The position numbers and the translations under genes are program-made. The notes under the pieces are model-generated. The model saw only the letters and a list, made by a program, of their open reading frames with translations, was not told the DNA's origin and searched no databases. A DNA stretch of 64,000 nucleotides from Phoebastria nigripes. Lineage: Eukaryota > Chordata > Aves > Procellariiformes > Diomedeidae. Location: positions 2,667,673-2,731,672 of the forward strand of contig JAYKAV010003143.1 of NCBI GenBank assembly GCA_035582835.1. Direction: 5' to 3'. Below are positions 41,191 through 53,750 of this stretch, piece after piece (positions within the stretch are counted from its first letter, which is position 1; each line of letters opens with the position of its first letter).

Positions 41191-44100
41191 AAAGAGCTTG
41201 GTGCTTTGAAAAAGGCAAGGTAGTCATGTGTATGTTCTGGGTGTTCACTGACCCCACGTAACCGTGCCTCGCGTACTTCTGCAGTGCTGGTGTGAGAAGG
41301 GAATGTAGTGGCATTTTTCCCTTGTGTTTCCTTTTAAGGCCAATAAAAAACCCCCTAGATATTAGATGGAGATTTTAACAGCACCAACCCAGGTGAAATT
41401 CTACCTAGACTCCCCAGTCATCATTCAGGCAGCTTGTTCTTGGGCAACAGACCACTGGGGAGAAGGATGTGGTACACTTTTATACTTCATAGGACTTGCT
41501 GGTATAACTACAGATGACCTACAGCTGAATTCTTCCACCAGCACATATTAAGCCCCTTTTCTAGGTAGAATGAGCTATACTGATGAAGGGCATTTTTTAT
41601 TTATCTAATTGCATCAACACAGGGTGCTGTGTCTACTAAAAGTGACCTCAACCCTTCCTTCTATCTTCCACACTTGTGTTCTGGTAGTTTTGCAAGTGAT
41701 TGCAATACAATGTATACATTTACTGTAATGTCTATTTTCCATTATAGCAAGTACATACCACTACTACTACTATAACATATTCATATAACACAACAGCACA
41801 AAGCAAGTAGTGTGTTGCTGAGGGACTTGATACAGGCAGCATACAGTGCTTTTCCTTGGAGGGGACCAGAGGACCACCAAAAGAAGCCATTTGACCAACT
41901 CTGTTCTTTGTCATTCTTTTTTCCCCAGCTAATTGGGAAAATATTTTTTTCCTTTTTTCTTCTTTTTTTATAACTTTCTGCGGGCTAAGGTGGGTATTGT
42001 TAATTTAAAATTTAACTAGGTAATACAACTCTAAATATCTTGTCTTTATCATTGCACCACAATAACTTGTTATTAAAGTTGGCACACAAACAAATGATTA
42101 CAGCTGTGTAAGACTTCATAATACTCTTTTCACGTTTTCAATATTTTGCCAGACTTCTTTATGGTGGGAACACTTTTCTCAGTATTTTAACTAAAAATCT
42201 AAGAAATGGGATGTCCAGGTTATTTCTAAAGCTGCTTTTGAAATACATACTACATCTTAAGCAAACCTTCTTGCATATATATAAAAACAACATTGGGTTA
42301 AGTACAGGCTATTTTGTTGCACACATAATTTTGTTCATAGTATTAAAGACTAACCTTTTCAGTCACTCCCATAAACCTTTAGTGGCTTTGAATCACGTTA
42401 TTTGGTCCCCAAGTTATTTAAGGGCTGCTTATGAAATCTGACACTGATTTTTGCTGAAGTTACTGCAATAAAAGAATGTAACCGATAGATTTGTTCTGAA
42501 ATTCTTTTAAAGATTACCCATCAAGAAATCAATACAGGCAGAAGATTATTTCTGAGGGCATTTTGGTGGATGTAGGAGAATTTCTTGACATATAGTGGAC
42601 AGCTAGCCAAACACTGAGCCAGTGAAGCTGCTGGGGAGGTCAGGAACCGAAGTGCCATGTTTCAGCCCCGTGCTGTCCCTGGGGGTGTCTGTAGGCTGAG
42701 CACTGCTCCGTACCACAGCCAGCCCCAGACCCTGCTGGGCAGCTAGGTTGCCTGAGGTCCTCTGTGTGCATGCACTTATGCCTGGGCATGCTGACTTGAT
42801 TTGACGTTGATCCCACTGAAATCAGTAGCTTTTCTCCTGAGAAAGCCTGAGAGGATCTCACCTGCCCAAATGCGAAGGTCTTACATGCAGTAAGTATTTT
42901 TTTCTCTGCTATCTTTCTGTACGGCATAAGGAAGTAAGTACTTGTACTTTGTACACCTCACCTTTTCTGATAAAATGGTTTTTCTTAGCTCTAAGATACT
43001 TGCCACTCTCGCATGATGCTAAATGGAAACAGTCATCTGCAACCAAAACTAAACATACAGATAAAGAAATATTGCTCACCACAGCATTGGACAGCAGATC
43101 TTTTTTAAAGTTGCTATTGCATTCTACCATTTCACTGTAACCCTGGTGTAAGTCAGCTACATAAGGAGGGGAGAGACAGCAAGAAAATGAAGAAGCAGCT
43201 GAACTCACACGTGTAGGAAGTTTTCATCTTCTGTCTCTCAGCAGAGTATCTACATAATTATTTTCTGGGGATATTAAGTGTACTTACATTGCTGATACTA
43301 TTCACAAGTCCACTAGAGAGCAGCTATGCCTCACATTTACTGAGGGTTTTCTTAATTAGTTTCTCTGATGTTTATTACACTTAACTCAAATGACTAATCA
43401 GACCTGAAAAGCTTTCTCAGTACTAGACTGAGAAGCGATGGAGGTGTGGATTCAGGCTGCTCTGATTCATACCAGTATAATAGCTCTCTCTTAGCACTGA
43501 TCTGGTCTTGTTATGCACAACATCATTCTTACAGAAATCTCGGCTCATATTCTAGTTTGGGATATTTCATTTAAACTGAAGAAATGCAGGGCTGAGTTAC
43601 AGGCTTTTCCTTAAGCAAGCCTTGAGGGCCCCATGTTGTAAGCTCCCTTGAATTCCTTCAGGGAGGGAAGGAGTACAGATTTTTTGGAAGAAGTCCAGAG
43701 CAAGAGGCAGCCAAAGGGCCTGGTCTTTCCAGTCAGTGGATAAAATGGGAACTGAAAAATAGCTAAATAAGGCTCTTTTACCCCACTGCCACTAGGTGCT
43801 GTGTAGGTCTAAAGAACTAGTAAGGCATAGCAATCCACATCAACCCGTATTAGGCCATCTTCCACTAATGTATGGAAGATGTTAAATAACACTGAATAAT
43901 AATTTACACTAAGAAGACAACCATGTATTGTATAAAACACAATTTTATAGAGAGAAGACAATTTATTGTATAAAATATTGGCTTATCCTCACCATTCTCT
44001 TAACCTTATAAAAAGGTTAAACTTGTCTTTCTTTAAACATCAAGGAACAGGTTAAATATAAAGACACTGTTTAAATTCCGAAAGTCTCACTATTTATCTT

Positions 44101-47100
44101 TCTGAGAGAGAAAAAAATGAAGGAAACTACTACCTGTCATAACAGCTGGTAAATCCAGATTCCCTAGCCTGGTCTGGTAAGTCAAAGAAAATTGCTCTGG
44201 CCCTGTTAGAAGCAGACAAACATTAATAAGGCAGAAAGACATCACCCTGTCTTCAGTCCCCAGACCTAAGCAGATACGCATTGGCTAGCTATTCCCTGAG
44301 CTGCACAAACCTTTCACAGATTTTCCACAGCTCCTCATGGTCACTCATACTTGGGTCACCCAAGCACGTCACCCAGTGCACTAGAGGAAGGACTAACAGC
44401 AAGGGCACGCGCACATAAGTACAGTGCCAGGGAAGCGGAGGCGGCGGCCATGGGAGTGGTGCCAGGCTTACTGCCACAGCGAGTAATTCGGGGTAAAGGG
44501 CCCACACCTCTCCCCAGTGCACAGTTTCCCGTCCCCCTCTTCCCGGGAGTCCTTCAAGTCCCAGCATTTTCTTCAACTTGCATTATCCTGGACCCTTATA
44601 AACTGTCTTAAAGCACCTGGGTAGTTCTACTTTGGCACATTGGTTTGCTGACCTCTCTTTTTTATATCAGATCACTTAACCCTCATGCATGAAGTAGGAA
44701 GGACAAGGACTAATTTCAGAGTTTGTATATGCCGAAGGTCAGGTTTTTCTTGTGTACTTTAACAGCTACTTCTTTGTCCTTCATTTTCTGGAATACTGAT
44801 CACCCACTGTATATAACCCTGGCCTTGTTTCCCACCTGTGAAAAAACAAAGAGCGAGCACAGAAATGTTTCAGAGCCATCAGACATGTATACTGAATCAT
44901 AAAAATCTAAGAAAGCACAGAGAATGACTATTAAATGTTAGACTGATCGCCTAAAACAGGGCGAGCATCTGATTTTTTTCAGTCGCCATTGCAATTATTG
45001 AGATGGTCAAGCAAAAAAAAAAGCTCACTTCAGGTTGGACATTCTGCATCAAACTATGAAGAAATACTTCTTTCCCAGCTTTTAACAGTATTTCAAATAA
45101 ACCAAAACTTCATAATGAAATATCATAAATGGAAAACTGAAATGCTCATATGAAAGTGTCAGCATGAAACATTTTGGTATTTCTAATTATTTATTAGTTT
45201 TGACAGAAATTGGACAAAATCAATAAAATCAATCAGAATATGATGAAGAATAGAGCTAAAAGGGAAAATCTGTGCAGTTCGATTCTTAAAAGCATCGAAC
45301 TAGAACTACAAGGGAGGAGAAAACAAGGCAGCTCAGAGAATGAGCAGGGAGAGTTTCCATGGCATATGATTATATCAGAGGGTAAAACTGTTTAATCTCT
45401 GCTCAATTTAAAGACAATTTAAAGTGAAGCAAATGGTGGCGTTCCTCTCAGAAAAACTCAGCATGGCCAACACAGAAATGCAGAGGGTAATGGCAAGAAG
45501 AGAGCCAAGAAAAAAGCTACCGGGTCTATTGCTTCTCTGCAATACTCTGTATTTTTCACAGCACCTTTCAAAATAATGTTCTTCTTTAACCTTCTCCTNC
45601 AGATCCGCCACAAACAGCGATTTGAAAGAACATCAGCCTCCTTTGATCTCTGGTTATTGTTTTGGAAATTACAACTTTGTCTCCTTTTTTCTTCAGTCCG
45701 TTTCTGACATTCTCATTCTAACATAACCAAAGAGTTTTCCTGTTCTCACCTTTAGTGTTTCCATTTCCCTTCATGTTGTCACCCTTTGTGCAGCAATATC
45801 AAGTATAATTATTTTGCAGCCTCTGGAGTCCAATCAGCATCTCCTTATGTACAGTGCATGATACGGGGACACAACTCCAAGAGATCAAGGTGTTGTGGCT
45901 AACAGCACTGGTACATGTACACTCCTTGACCAGTCCAAAGGGCAAGTAAAATGCAATCTTCCCAGTGATTTAAGCTCTTCACATTTTGTTTCGCCTGTGG
46001 TTGGGCTACAAGCACATACACAGTTGCCAGCAGTGGCTCAGCTGATGGCAGTAGCAGGTGAAGGTCTGGTTTGAAGGTGAAGGCTGGGTAGGACACGGTC
46101 ACCTCCCCCCCTCTCCTTCTCATGCCTGCTGGGTGTCAGTCCTCCATGCCCAGTGGTGCAGCAACAATTGCCTATGGTCCACTTGTAAATCAGATGCCTG
46201 AAATGATCAGGGTTAAAATAAGTGCTCCACAAAAGGGGAGGAGGGTGTCAGAAGAGGTGTAACCTTCTAGGCTGTGGGATAATGAAAGATGCCCTTAAAA
46301 AACTAAAAATAAGAAAACACCACTAAGGCAAGCTTCCACCGTTATCTTAGTCATTTGCCCATGGTGCAGAGCAGCATTTCTCAGCTGGTAAGAGCGTATC
46401 TCCCTGGGAAGGCATGGCAAGGTACCTGCAGCGTCTCTGTGACCAGACGGCCAAGCGCCTCCAGGATACGCACCACTGTGACGGCTGGTCCAGCCTAACA
46501 GCTCCCTGCCACATTTTCGGCTGGGTCAGTGACGTAAAACTTGTCAAACACCAAAGCTGGTGAATGGCTGGTGCTAGAAGGAGGAGCAAAAAAGGACCTC
46601 CTGTGACTTTTCAGCTGGGCCCTCAACACTGGGGGTCAAGCCTGCAGAAGGGGAGATTTAAGCTGTTGCTCCGCAGCACCCAGCATGCGACCATCCTGGG
46701 AGGGAGAGGGGGTGCCTGGGGCAGAGGTACAGCACTGGTGCTTCACTGCCTATCCCTGGTCAGCAACAGGCAGGTAGGTTAGGAGGAAGACAGGCTCGGA
46801 GATACAAGTGGAAATGTAGTGGCTAAGAAACCACCTAAAAATGCTGCCAACCAGGGATCTGAAGAACTGTAGGCTTAGTTACACANAAAAAGAGAAAACA
46901 GAGGCATAGATAGAGTTTTTCTGTGGGTGCAATAAAAAAGAAGTTGTGTAATCCTTATGATAATCAGAGGAAGAGGATCAGGACTGGAAATTCAGCTATA
47001 TGGAGAGGAATGCTGAATCTTATGATATTGCTTCTGGATAAATTCTGGATGCCCAAAAAGAGAGTTCTTCCTTGGTTATCTGTATATCCCACGTTTGCAG

Positions 47101-50100
47101 TGATTATGGGAAAAATGTGATTTTCAAAAGCCTCCATTGATCTGGACTAGCATCTTCAGTGCCTCCTTGTTTTTCTCTTAGTTTCTCACAAGTTAGTTCA
47201 GAGAAACAGCACTGTCTGCTCAAGGAACGGGGTATCAAGTGTTAAGTCTGCAAGAAGCACATAAATAACAGGCAAGAAAAATGTTGTTGTCCAGACGAGT
47301 ACCTTAAGACAGCAATTTCACTATTTTCTTGTATATTCACCTACAGATGCAGTCATCATGTTTACTGGCTCAGGTTTCTGGAAAGAAAAAACAAGCAGAA
47401 CAAAACACTAATTTTCCAGTCAAAGGTACAACGTTAGAGTAACACTTTTTTTTTTTTCTTGAAAAGGAACAACTCTCCTATCAGGACCAATGAGACAGCA
47501 GCAAGGAATTAAAATCTGTGGTCTTCTATTGATGTTTTGGTATAGAAATTACTGAAAACTATTNAGATGAATCTTGCAGTCATCCCTCTGAAATTAATTG
47601 ACAGTGGGTGATCACACTTTCAATCCTTGCTCACGCAGAAGTCTTTGACTAATGTTTTCAGACAGATTTTTGTATTCCCACAACTGCACCGAGTAGTTAT
47701 TTTCACACAAGTAGTNGTTTCATTTATATTTCAGCAAGAAACTTTGTTTTGTACCTTGAATGTTCTTTTCTTCTCCTTTGTTTTCTATTCAGAGGTCTTT
47801 GCTCATTTTTAATACGAAACCTACGTTTCCATAGGTTCACTTACAGGGAATGGCGTACATGCTTCTGGAAACTTGCCTGCCAGAGGCAAAATTGTTGTTG
47901 GTGAAAACTCAAGGTTTGGGCAGTCATTGCAGTCATTGCTCACGACAGTGAAGGGAACAGGATTTGCCAATATTAGAGGCTCAGGTATCCTGTATTGCCA
48001 CAGCTCAGCTTTCTGGGGAGTTACAGGACGGTAGGCACTCACCAGAGCAGAAGGGAGAAGAGCAAGGGAAGGAACGAAGGCTAATGCAGGTGGGTCCATG
48101 ACTCTCCTGGTTCCAGTTTGGCAATGCGGACATGGATGTGTTTCCACTACACCTACACANCATAGCGAAGCCAAGAAACTTACTCTGCCCTCCTTCCAAT
48201 TCCAGCTGTGCATACCTGCCATATCCGTTGCACCAACATTAGCACATTTCACCCTTCAACAAACTGAATCAATTCACTGAACGTAGCATAAAACTCAACT
48301 ACAAAAGAAAAAAGCACATAACTGATCCAATGTTCAATTACCTTTTTCTGTGATTGCAACTGCTTCTGCTGCAGCTCCCTCTTTGTCCTACCTTTAGATT
48401 CATTAGTCTTGGATTTACCTTACATGTAAAATTATTTGTTTATTTAGACACCTGAAAGACTATAGATACTGCTGGTTACCCTACATGGTACCAGTACCAT
48501 GGTTTATTCTAAATTACCTAGTTGTTTGGGTTTTTTCAAAATCAAATTCTCACTTGGAAGATTTTTATTTTATAATGTCTATGTNATTTCCCACAGTTAA
48601 TTTCTCTATTTGTCTCCACACTTAAGAAATGCTTTCCTCTCGCCTCTAACTCCCTGTATTTAATTTCCTTCTTAGACCTTAATCATAATCAAGAATATCT
48701 TGATTCTTCTCCCTTTTTGAGGTCAAAACAGGCTCACAGTACACCTTAGAACATTTCCATTATTGTTTCCACTGAATGCAAGGAAAATATGTTGACTTCA
48801 TTAAAAAAAGAATAAAATTAAACCAGAGATAATTTTCATAAATTAGATGTACAGATTTCACAGCTCAGAAACAAGGATGTCAAACGTGTCCAGCTTATAC
48901 AGCCTCCTACACAGAAACCACAAGGTTTCAACGANAAGTCACTGAAACCACAGCATTCAGCTTTTTATCCAAGACTACCTTTACCAAACGGGTGCTGCTG
49001 CTTCAGTGCGATGACTGATCACACAATAGTTTTTCCAAGGTTCGCTTAAGGTGCTGACCTGTGAAAAAAAATGAAACTCATTATGCAAAGCAACTGTGCT
49101 ATATAGCTTTTCAAATCTGTATGTGTGCGCATATAAAAGATATATCTGTAGGCAGAGGCACACATGTTCATATCTGTTATATACGTCTAGTTACAGATGA
49201 AGACAGAAACAGAGACATCTGAAAAAAAATTTTACCAAGAAAAGCCATTTTTTTCAAAGATACTACATCAAAGTTTTATCTGTTAAGGATAGTATGAGCT
49301 AGTCACCTCAGAGCATTCCCTAACCTGCTGTAAACAATTAAATAGCAGATTTATTTAAGTGTAAAGTCATAACAAAGTGCATTATATTCACAGAGTAATT
49401 AATGTATGAGAAACAGAATAGCTAGTATTCGTATTTAAGATAATTCTATACTGATATAGTTAAATCCACATCAGAGATTTTATTGATATAATTGTCTGAA
49501 AAATAACAACAAATCCTGCTTGAGTGATACTATCATACCTGCAAGAGTCTTAAATGTAGACCAGGCTGCAGAGTTAAGACTTCCCTAAATCCTCTTCCTT
49601 AAAATGATTCTGCCAGAAATTGCATTTCAGCCACAGCTGAAGGGCTGAATGCTGTTTGTGCTGGCACCAAATTGCTGTTCCTGGAACGATGTTGCTGAGC
49701 GATACCCACTGGCCCCCTCAGCCTTGTGTGCTGAGTTACTTGTTGCGTAGGCGATCCACAGTTTTGATCAGTAGTAAAGCCAGTAGAAGAGGAGTTTCTG
49801 ACTTCTAGCAACTCATTGCTATTTGCAAATCTGTCAGTTGTGCTAAGGAGAAAGTAGAGTTGATAGTGAAATGATTCCAATGAAAACAAAGGAAAACAAA
49901 CTCTCAAGGCCTTTGCAAGAGGAATTTTTAACCTGGATCATTTTAATGACCCAAGCTACTGTAACAGAGGCTCCTCAGACTGCAATAAACTGTGACACAG
50001 AGATACAGCAGAGTGGTAGTGACCTGAAGTAGAAAGTTCTTTAAATGGCTTTGCTGCTGAAGAAAGCACTTGCATTACTACATCATGAGATCTGCAGGGT

Positions 50101-53100
50101 GGCTTCTGCCTCAAACTTCCCTTTGGTTACGCAGCATGACACCAGAGCCTCTTCTCTGCTGCAGGAGCTGAAGTACAAGCAGCATCTGATGGCTGATCCA
50201 GTGGTTTGCAGCACACACAGCGGCAGCNCACAGGAGAAGTTGAGGAGTTGGTCTGCAAGCAGGTACTTGGAGTCACACCAAGGGGAGGCAGACCACATCC
50301 TCCAGTGCAATCTCCCGCTGCTCCTCTGTCCTCACTACTTCTTGCCGTACCACAGAGGTGCCCCAGCATGGTATGACGCGACACTGTCCTGGGCCTGGGA
50401 AGACAAAAAAAGGGCAGGAGAACAATGTGAATGAGTCTATAGAACTTGAAACCAACACTATCATTAAAAAAATAATTCTAATAGAAACTGTGTATACACA
50501 GTAAACATCTATACATATATGAAGGATGGTACAATCTGTAATATGTTGGTAGTACCTGAGAACCAGAAAGTGAAACTAGTTAGAAATAAAAGTGGTATTC
50601 AGTCACCTGCTTCTACCAATACATGCCAAAAGGTGAAGCATAATAAAAAGTGAAAAACTGCATTTTATTTTAAAGATAACTTTATGTAGAATGTATTTGT
50701 AAGGAAGGTAAAATCAGGGCAGATTTGCTGGAGAGGAGGGAAAAGGGGCCATAGTCCCTCACTGGCTGCGCCCGATATTTTTCTCTAGACTGTGTAAGAG
50801 GGGAACAATTGTACTGCTGCGGAGATCCCACCCAGCACAGCAGCCTCACCAAACCCTGAGAGTGACTTCCAAAAGAATCTGTAACATCAAACCTTTAATT
50901 TTGATATTGAAACATGAGCTGTAGTGTCACACTGATCACCATGCAAGGCATGTCAGGATATAGGAAGGCCCAACTGCCAGTGGAATAGTTACATATGTAG
51001 TGCATTCCCACAGGCTGCAGTAGACTCCACACCAGACTTGTCCATCTTGAGCCTATAATGGTTTGGGGGTTATTTGTTTGATGCTATTGATATTGTAACA
51101 TAGAAGTAACTCTCTTCTGACTTCTGTTCCTTCTGTTCATTAACATTAGTAAATGAACAAAGGCAGCATTTTGTATTGTGCCATTCTGCTTCCTCCATTC
51201 ACTGTCCAACATCTGCATATATCTCTTTTGATTTTTCTTTCTGAACATTTTGAATGAACATGACATATACTGTTGGGTTTCAGTACTACCACAACACTGC
51301 TTTTCACACCATAGGCCATACTGTCTCTTAGTGAAGTCGTCAGAAAACATGTATTAGATATAGAGAACACTTCTGCAGTAGAAGGATTGCGCACTGCTGG
51401 GCCACGTTTCACGAGGAGACCTGAAGATCCACAGCACAATGCCATCAAGCACTAAAGCTGCAGAAGAAGACATTATTGCAACACAGAAGAGGAGCACTGA
51501 CTTTTCTTGCTTACTGCCCCCACCTCTCCCCGCCTGTGGCTTTCAGCTGAAAAACTACTTTCTGCCCTCAAATTGTTAAGAGAACTGTGGTAGCTTGACT
51601 TCCTGTCAACTGCTGCCTTGTCTTCTGAACGTGGCTGTCCTCTGGTAGTGGGGAAAGATTATTAGTAGTACTGTAAATAATGAAGCTGCCCTATAAAAGC
51701 TGGAACACAGCTCAGGCACAGAAAAAGCTCTAAGCTCTTATCGTTACAGAGATTGAACTGATAAGGCCTTATGCAGGAGTTTTTAGCTGAGATGTGAAAC
51801 AAACTATATGGCGTGGATGCCTGCAATGGCAGAAGACCAGACGTGGTGACCCAGCGAGGCTTCTTCCATCCTACATGCAGGGAAGGGTGTGACCCAGGAG
51901 GTGGGAGGCTGCTCCAACATGAAAGGAAAGACTTGAAAGGACGTGGTCACAATAGGACAGTTCTTCTGAATATCTGGTCNGGTGCATAGTGGGTCTAGGC
52001 TTGTCTCAGGCTCTGGATGTTGACAAGAAATTTTCTCAATATGGTTTGTTACTAGTACTTGATAAGGCTAGAAATACATCAATCAAACTACGTGTATAAC
52101 AAGCATCATTGGGTTGACCTAGGAGCAGGACGCACCTGTTATTTAATGTATATACAATTACTGTTAATGTTAAATTGTTCTGCTTTATAGTCACAGTCAC
52201 CCACTTCTGCTGAACCAGGGAGAACGAAGACAATAATGGCTGGTACATACAGGAACATTTGCAAATGGCTTTGCATTTCTCACGCATCTTCACTAGCTGA
52301 AGCTGTTTCTAAAGCTTAGATAAAACCATGAGTGGGGTTGTACTAGATTCAGAAAGATTTCGTCTGTTCTAGAAAGCAGGTTCTACTTTCCATCCACCAA
52401 ATCTCTTTCATTCTTACATTGCCTCTTTTTCTGTTACGTGGCATTGCATCTCAGCCTTAACTCCAATTGAGAACCAGAGATTATAATGCTTATGTCAGTG
52501 ATGTTCACTGCTAGAAGTGTAAGATAATGATTTTTAAATCTGGTAACAGCTAGAGGCTGAACACCAGCAAGCCCACAGAACCCAGGTACCACTCCAGCCC
52601 CTATTACGAACTGCAGACAGGGGGCTTCTTTGGCACTCACACAAGTTCTTTGAAGACAGAACAGTTCACTTTATAACCCAGCCAGTTGAGCACTTGTCAT
52701 ACTCTTCTTCTTGTTTTCCAGCAACTGGGAATTATCTTAAACGTTTTGCTCAAAGTAATTACCCTTACATGATATAAGAAGAATCTTCTGTAATAAAAGC
52801 TTTTGCTTGGCATCCCTTTGATCTTCAGTACATTCTTCAGGACAGAAATGCACAATCTCCTGTAAGAGCTGCTCCATTTATTCCTCCAATTCCTTCATTT
52901 ACTGTATGGGATCTTTTTATTAGCCAATGTTAGACCCACTTCAGTATGGATTAGAAACTGCCTGTAAGTTAACTCTGGAGGAACATTATGGAGAATGTCA
53001 ATGGTTTTACATTGTCGTATGCAGTCTATTAATTTTGTAGTGTCTACGTCACCACATTCAGAGTTGTATTTACTCTGATTTTTATAGCAAATACAATTAA

Positions 53101-53400
53101 AAGTTAGGAATAGATTTTTTCCGAGGTTTGATTTTCTCTTTTCAAAGCAAGGTTTAAAGACAGAAGAATTATACCAAAGCTTATAATAAGAAAATAAGAT
53201 TGAAAGAGGGTGGAACTAACTTGCAAAGTTGTCAGAAATATTTTAAAGACTAGTTTTCCTAAATCTACTATACAGGAGTCTTCTTCCTAGTCTCCCAGTT
53301 TCCAGCATAACTCTCTCCCCTTGCTTTCCTACAATCCCCCCCAAGTCGCAGATAGTATACACACGAAATTTCACGTAAGTTATAAAAATTCTTTGAAAGC
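41191..53400. other. Intergenic, no gene supported
   Basis: About 12 kb of AT-rich DNA. It contains a small GC-rich patch near 44.38-44.55 kb and a degenerate ~41-bp tandem duplication at about 43912-43975 (AGAAGACAA...TATTGTATAAAA twice). Isolated ambiguous bases crowd between 46.9 and 50.3 kb. None of the short open frames looks coding. Confidence 0.55.
44380..44611 (+). other. GC-rich patch with a strong Kozak ATG
   Basis: A local GC-rich segment carries GCGGCGGCCATGGGAG, with an ATG at 44450 in near-ideal translation context. The frame runs 53 codons to a TAA at 44609-44611. An overlapping open frame exists on the other strand. No protein family is recognised. It could be the 5' end of an unannotated transcript or simply a chance island. 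Confidence 0.2.
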
Positions 53401-53672
53401 AGCCCTGTACATTACAGGCTTTTTTGGCTGAGCCATAGCAATGACTAAGCTATGGGAAAAGCCTCCATTCAGCTATACTGTAAAGGAAAATGTGGGTGGG
53501 GGAACTGGGCTTTCAGGGTTGAAGTCATTCAGCGCTTGGGTGGCACTGTCGCAAAGAGGAAAGAGGAGGACTCAGCCTCGCGGGCCTGGGATGGGAGGTT
53601 TTTCAGATTTCCACTCTGCAGCCGTCCCTCTGGGGCCGGGCAGGCGACAGTGCGAGAGAGAGTGTCATTATT

Positions 53673-53750
53673 TGACTCAGCATGTTCCTAAGCCACAAAA
53701 GAGAAGTGACGTATATAAAAAGCATGTTGCTCACTCTTATCTGATAAGAG
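53673..53750. promoter_or_regulatory. MARE / CRE-TATA / GATA-palindrome cluster
   Basis: Within 78 bases lie TGACTCAGCA (53673-53682; reversed it is TGCTGAGTCA, the MARE/NF-E2/Maf-AP-1 type), a CRE-like TGACGTAT (53707-53714) running into a TATA box TATATAAAA (53712-53720), and CTCTTATCTGATAAGAG (53734-53750). The last is a 17-bp perfect palindrome holding two opposed GATA sites. A GC-rich segment lies just upstream (about 53500-53660). The cluster is 4.3 kb upstream of the IL21 start. It looks like a haematopoietic or T-cell enhancer, or the promoter of an unspliced transcript; function is inferred. Confidence 0.5.

Noticed and set aside
43912..43975. Degenerate 41-bp tandem duplication
   Set aside because: Units share only two short blocks; noted in the intergenic entry but too weak for its own repeat feature.
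46376..46400. tRNA A-box-like CTCAGCTGGTAAGAGCG
   Set aside because: No matching B box (GGTTCGAATCC) downstream and no cloverleaf could be drawn.
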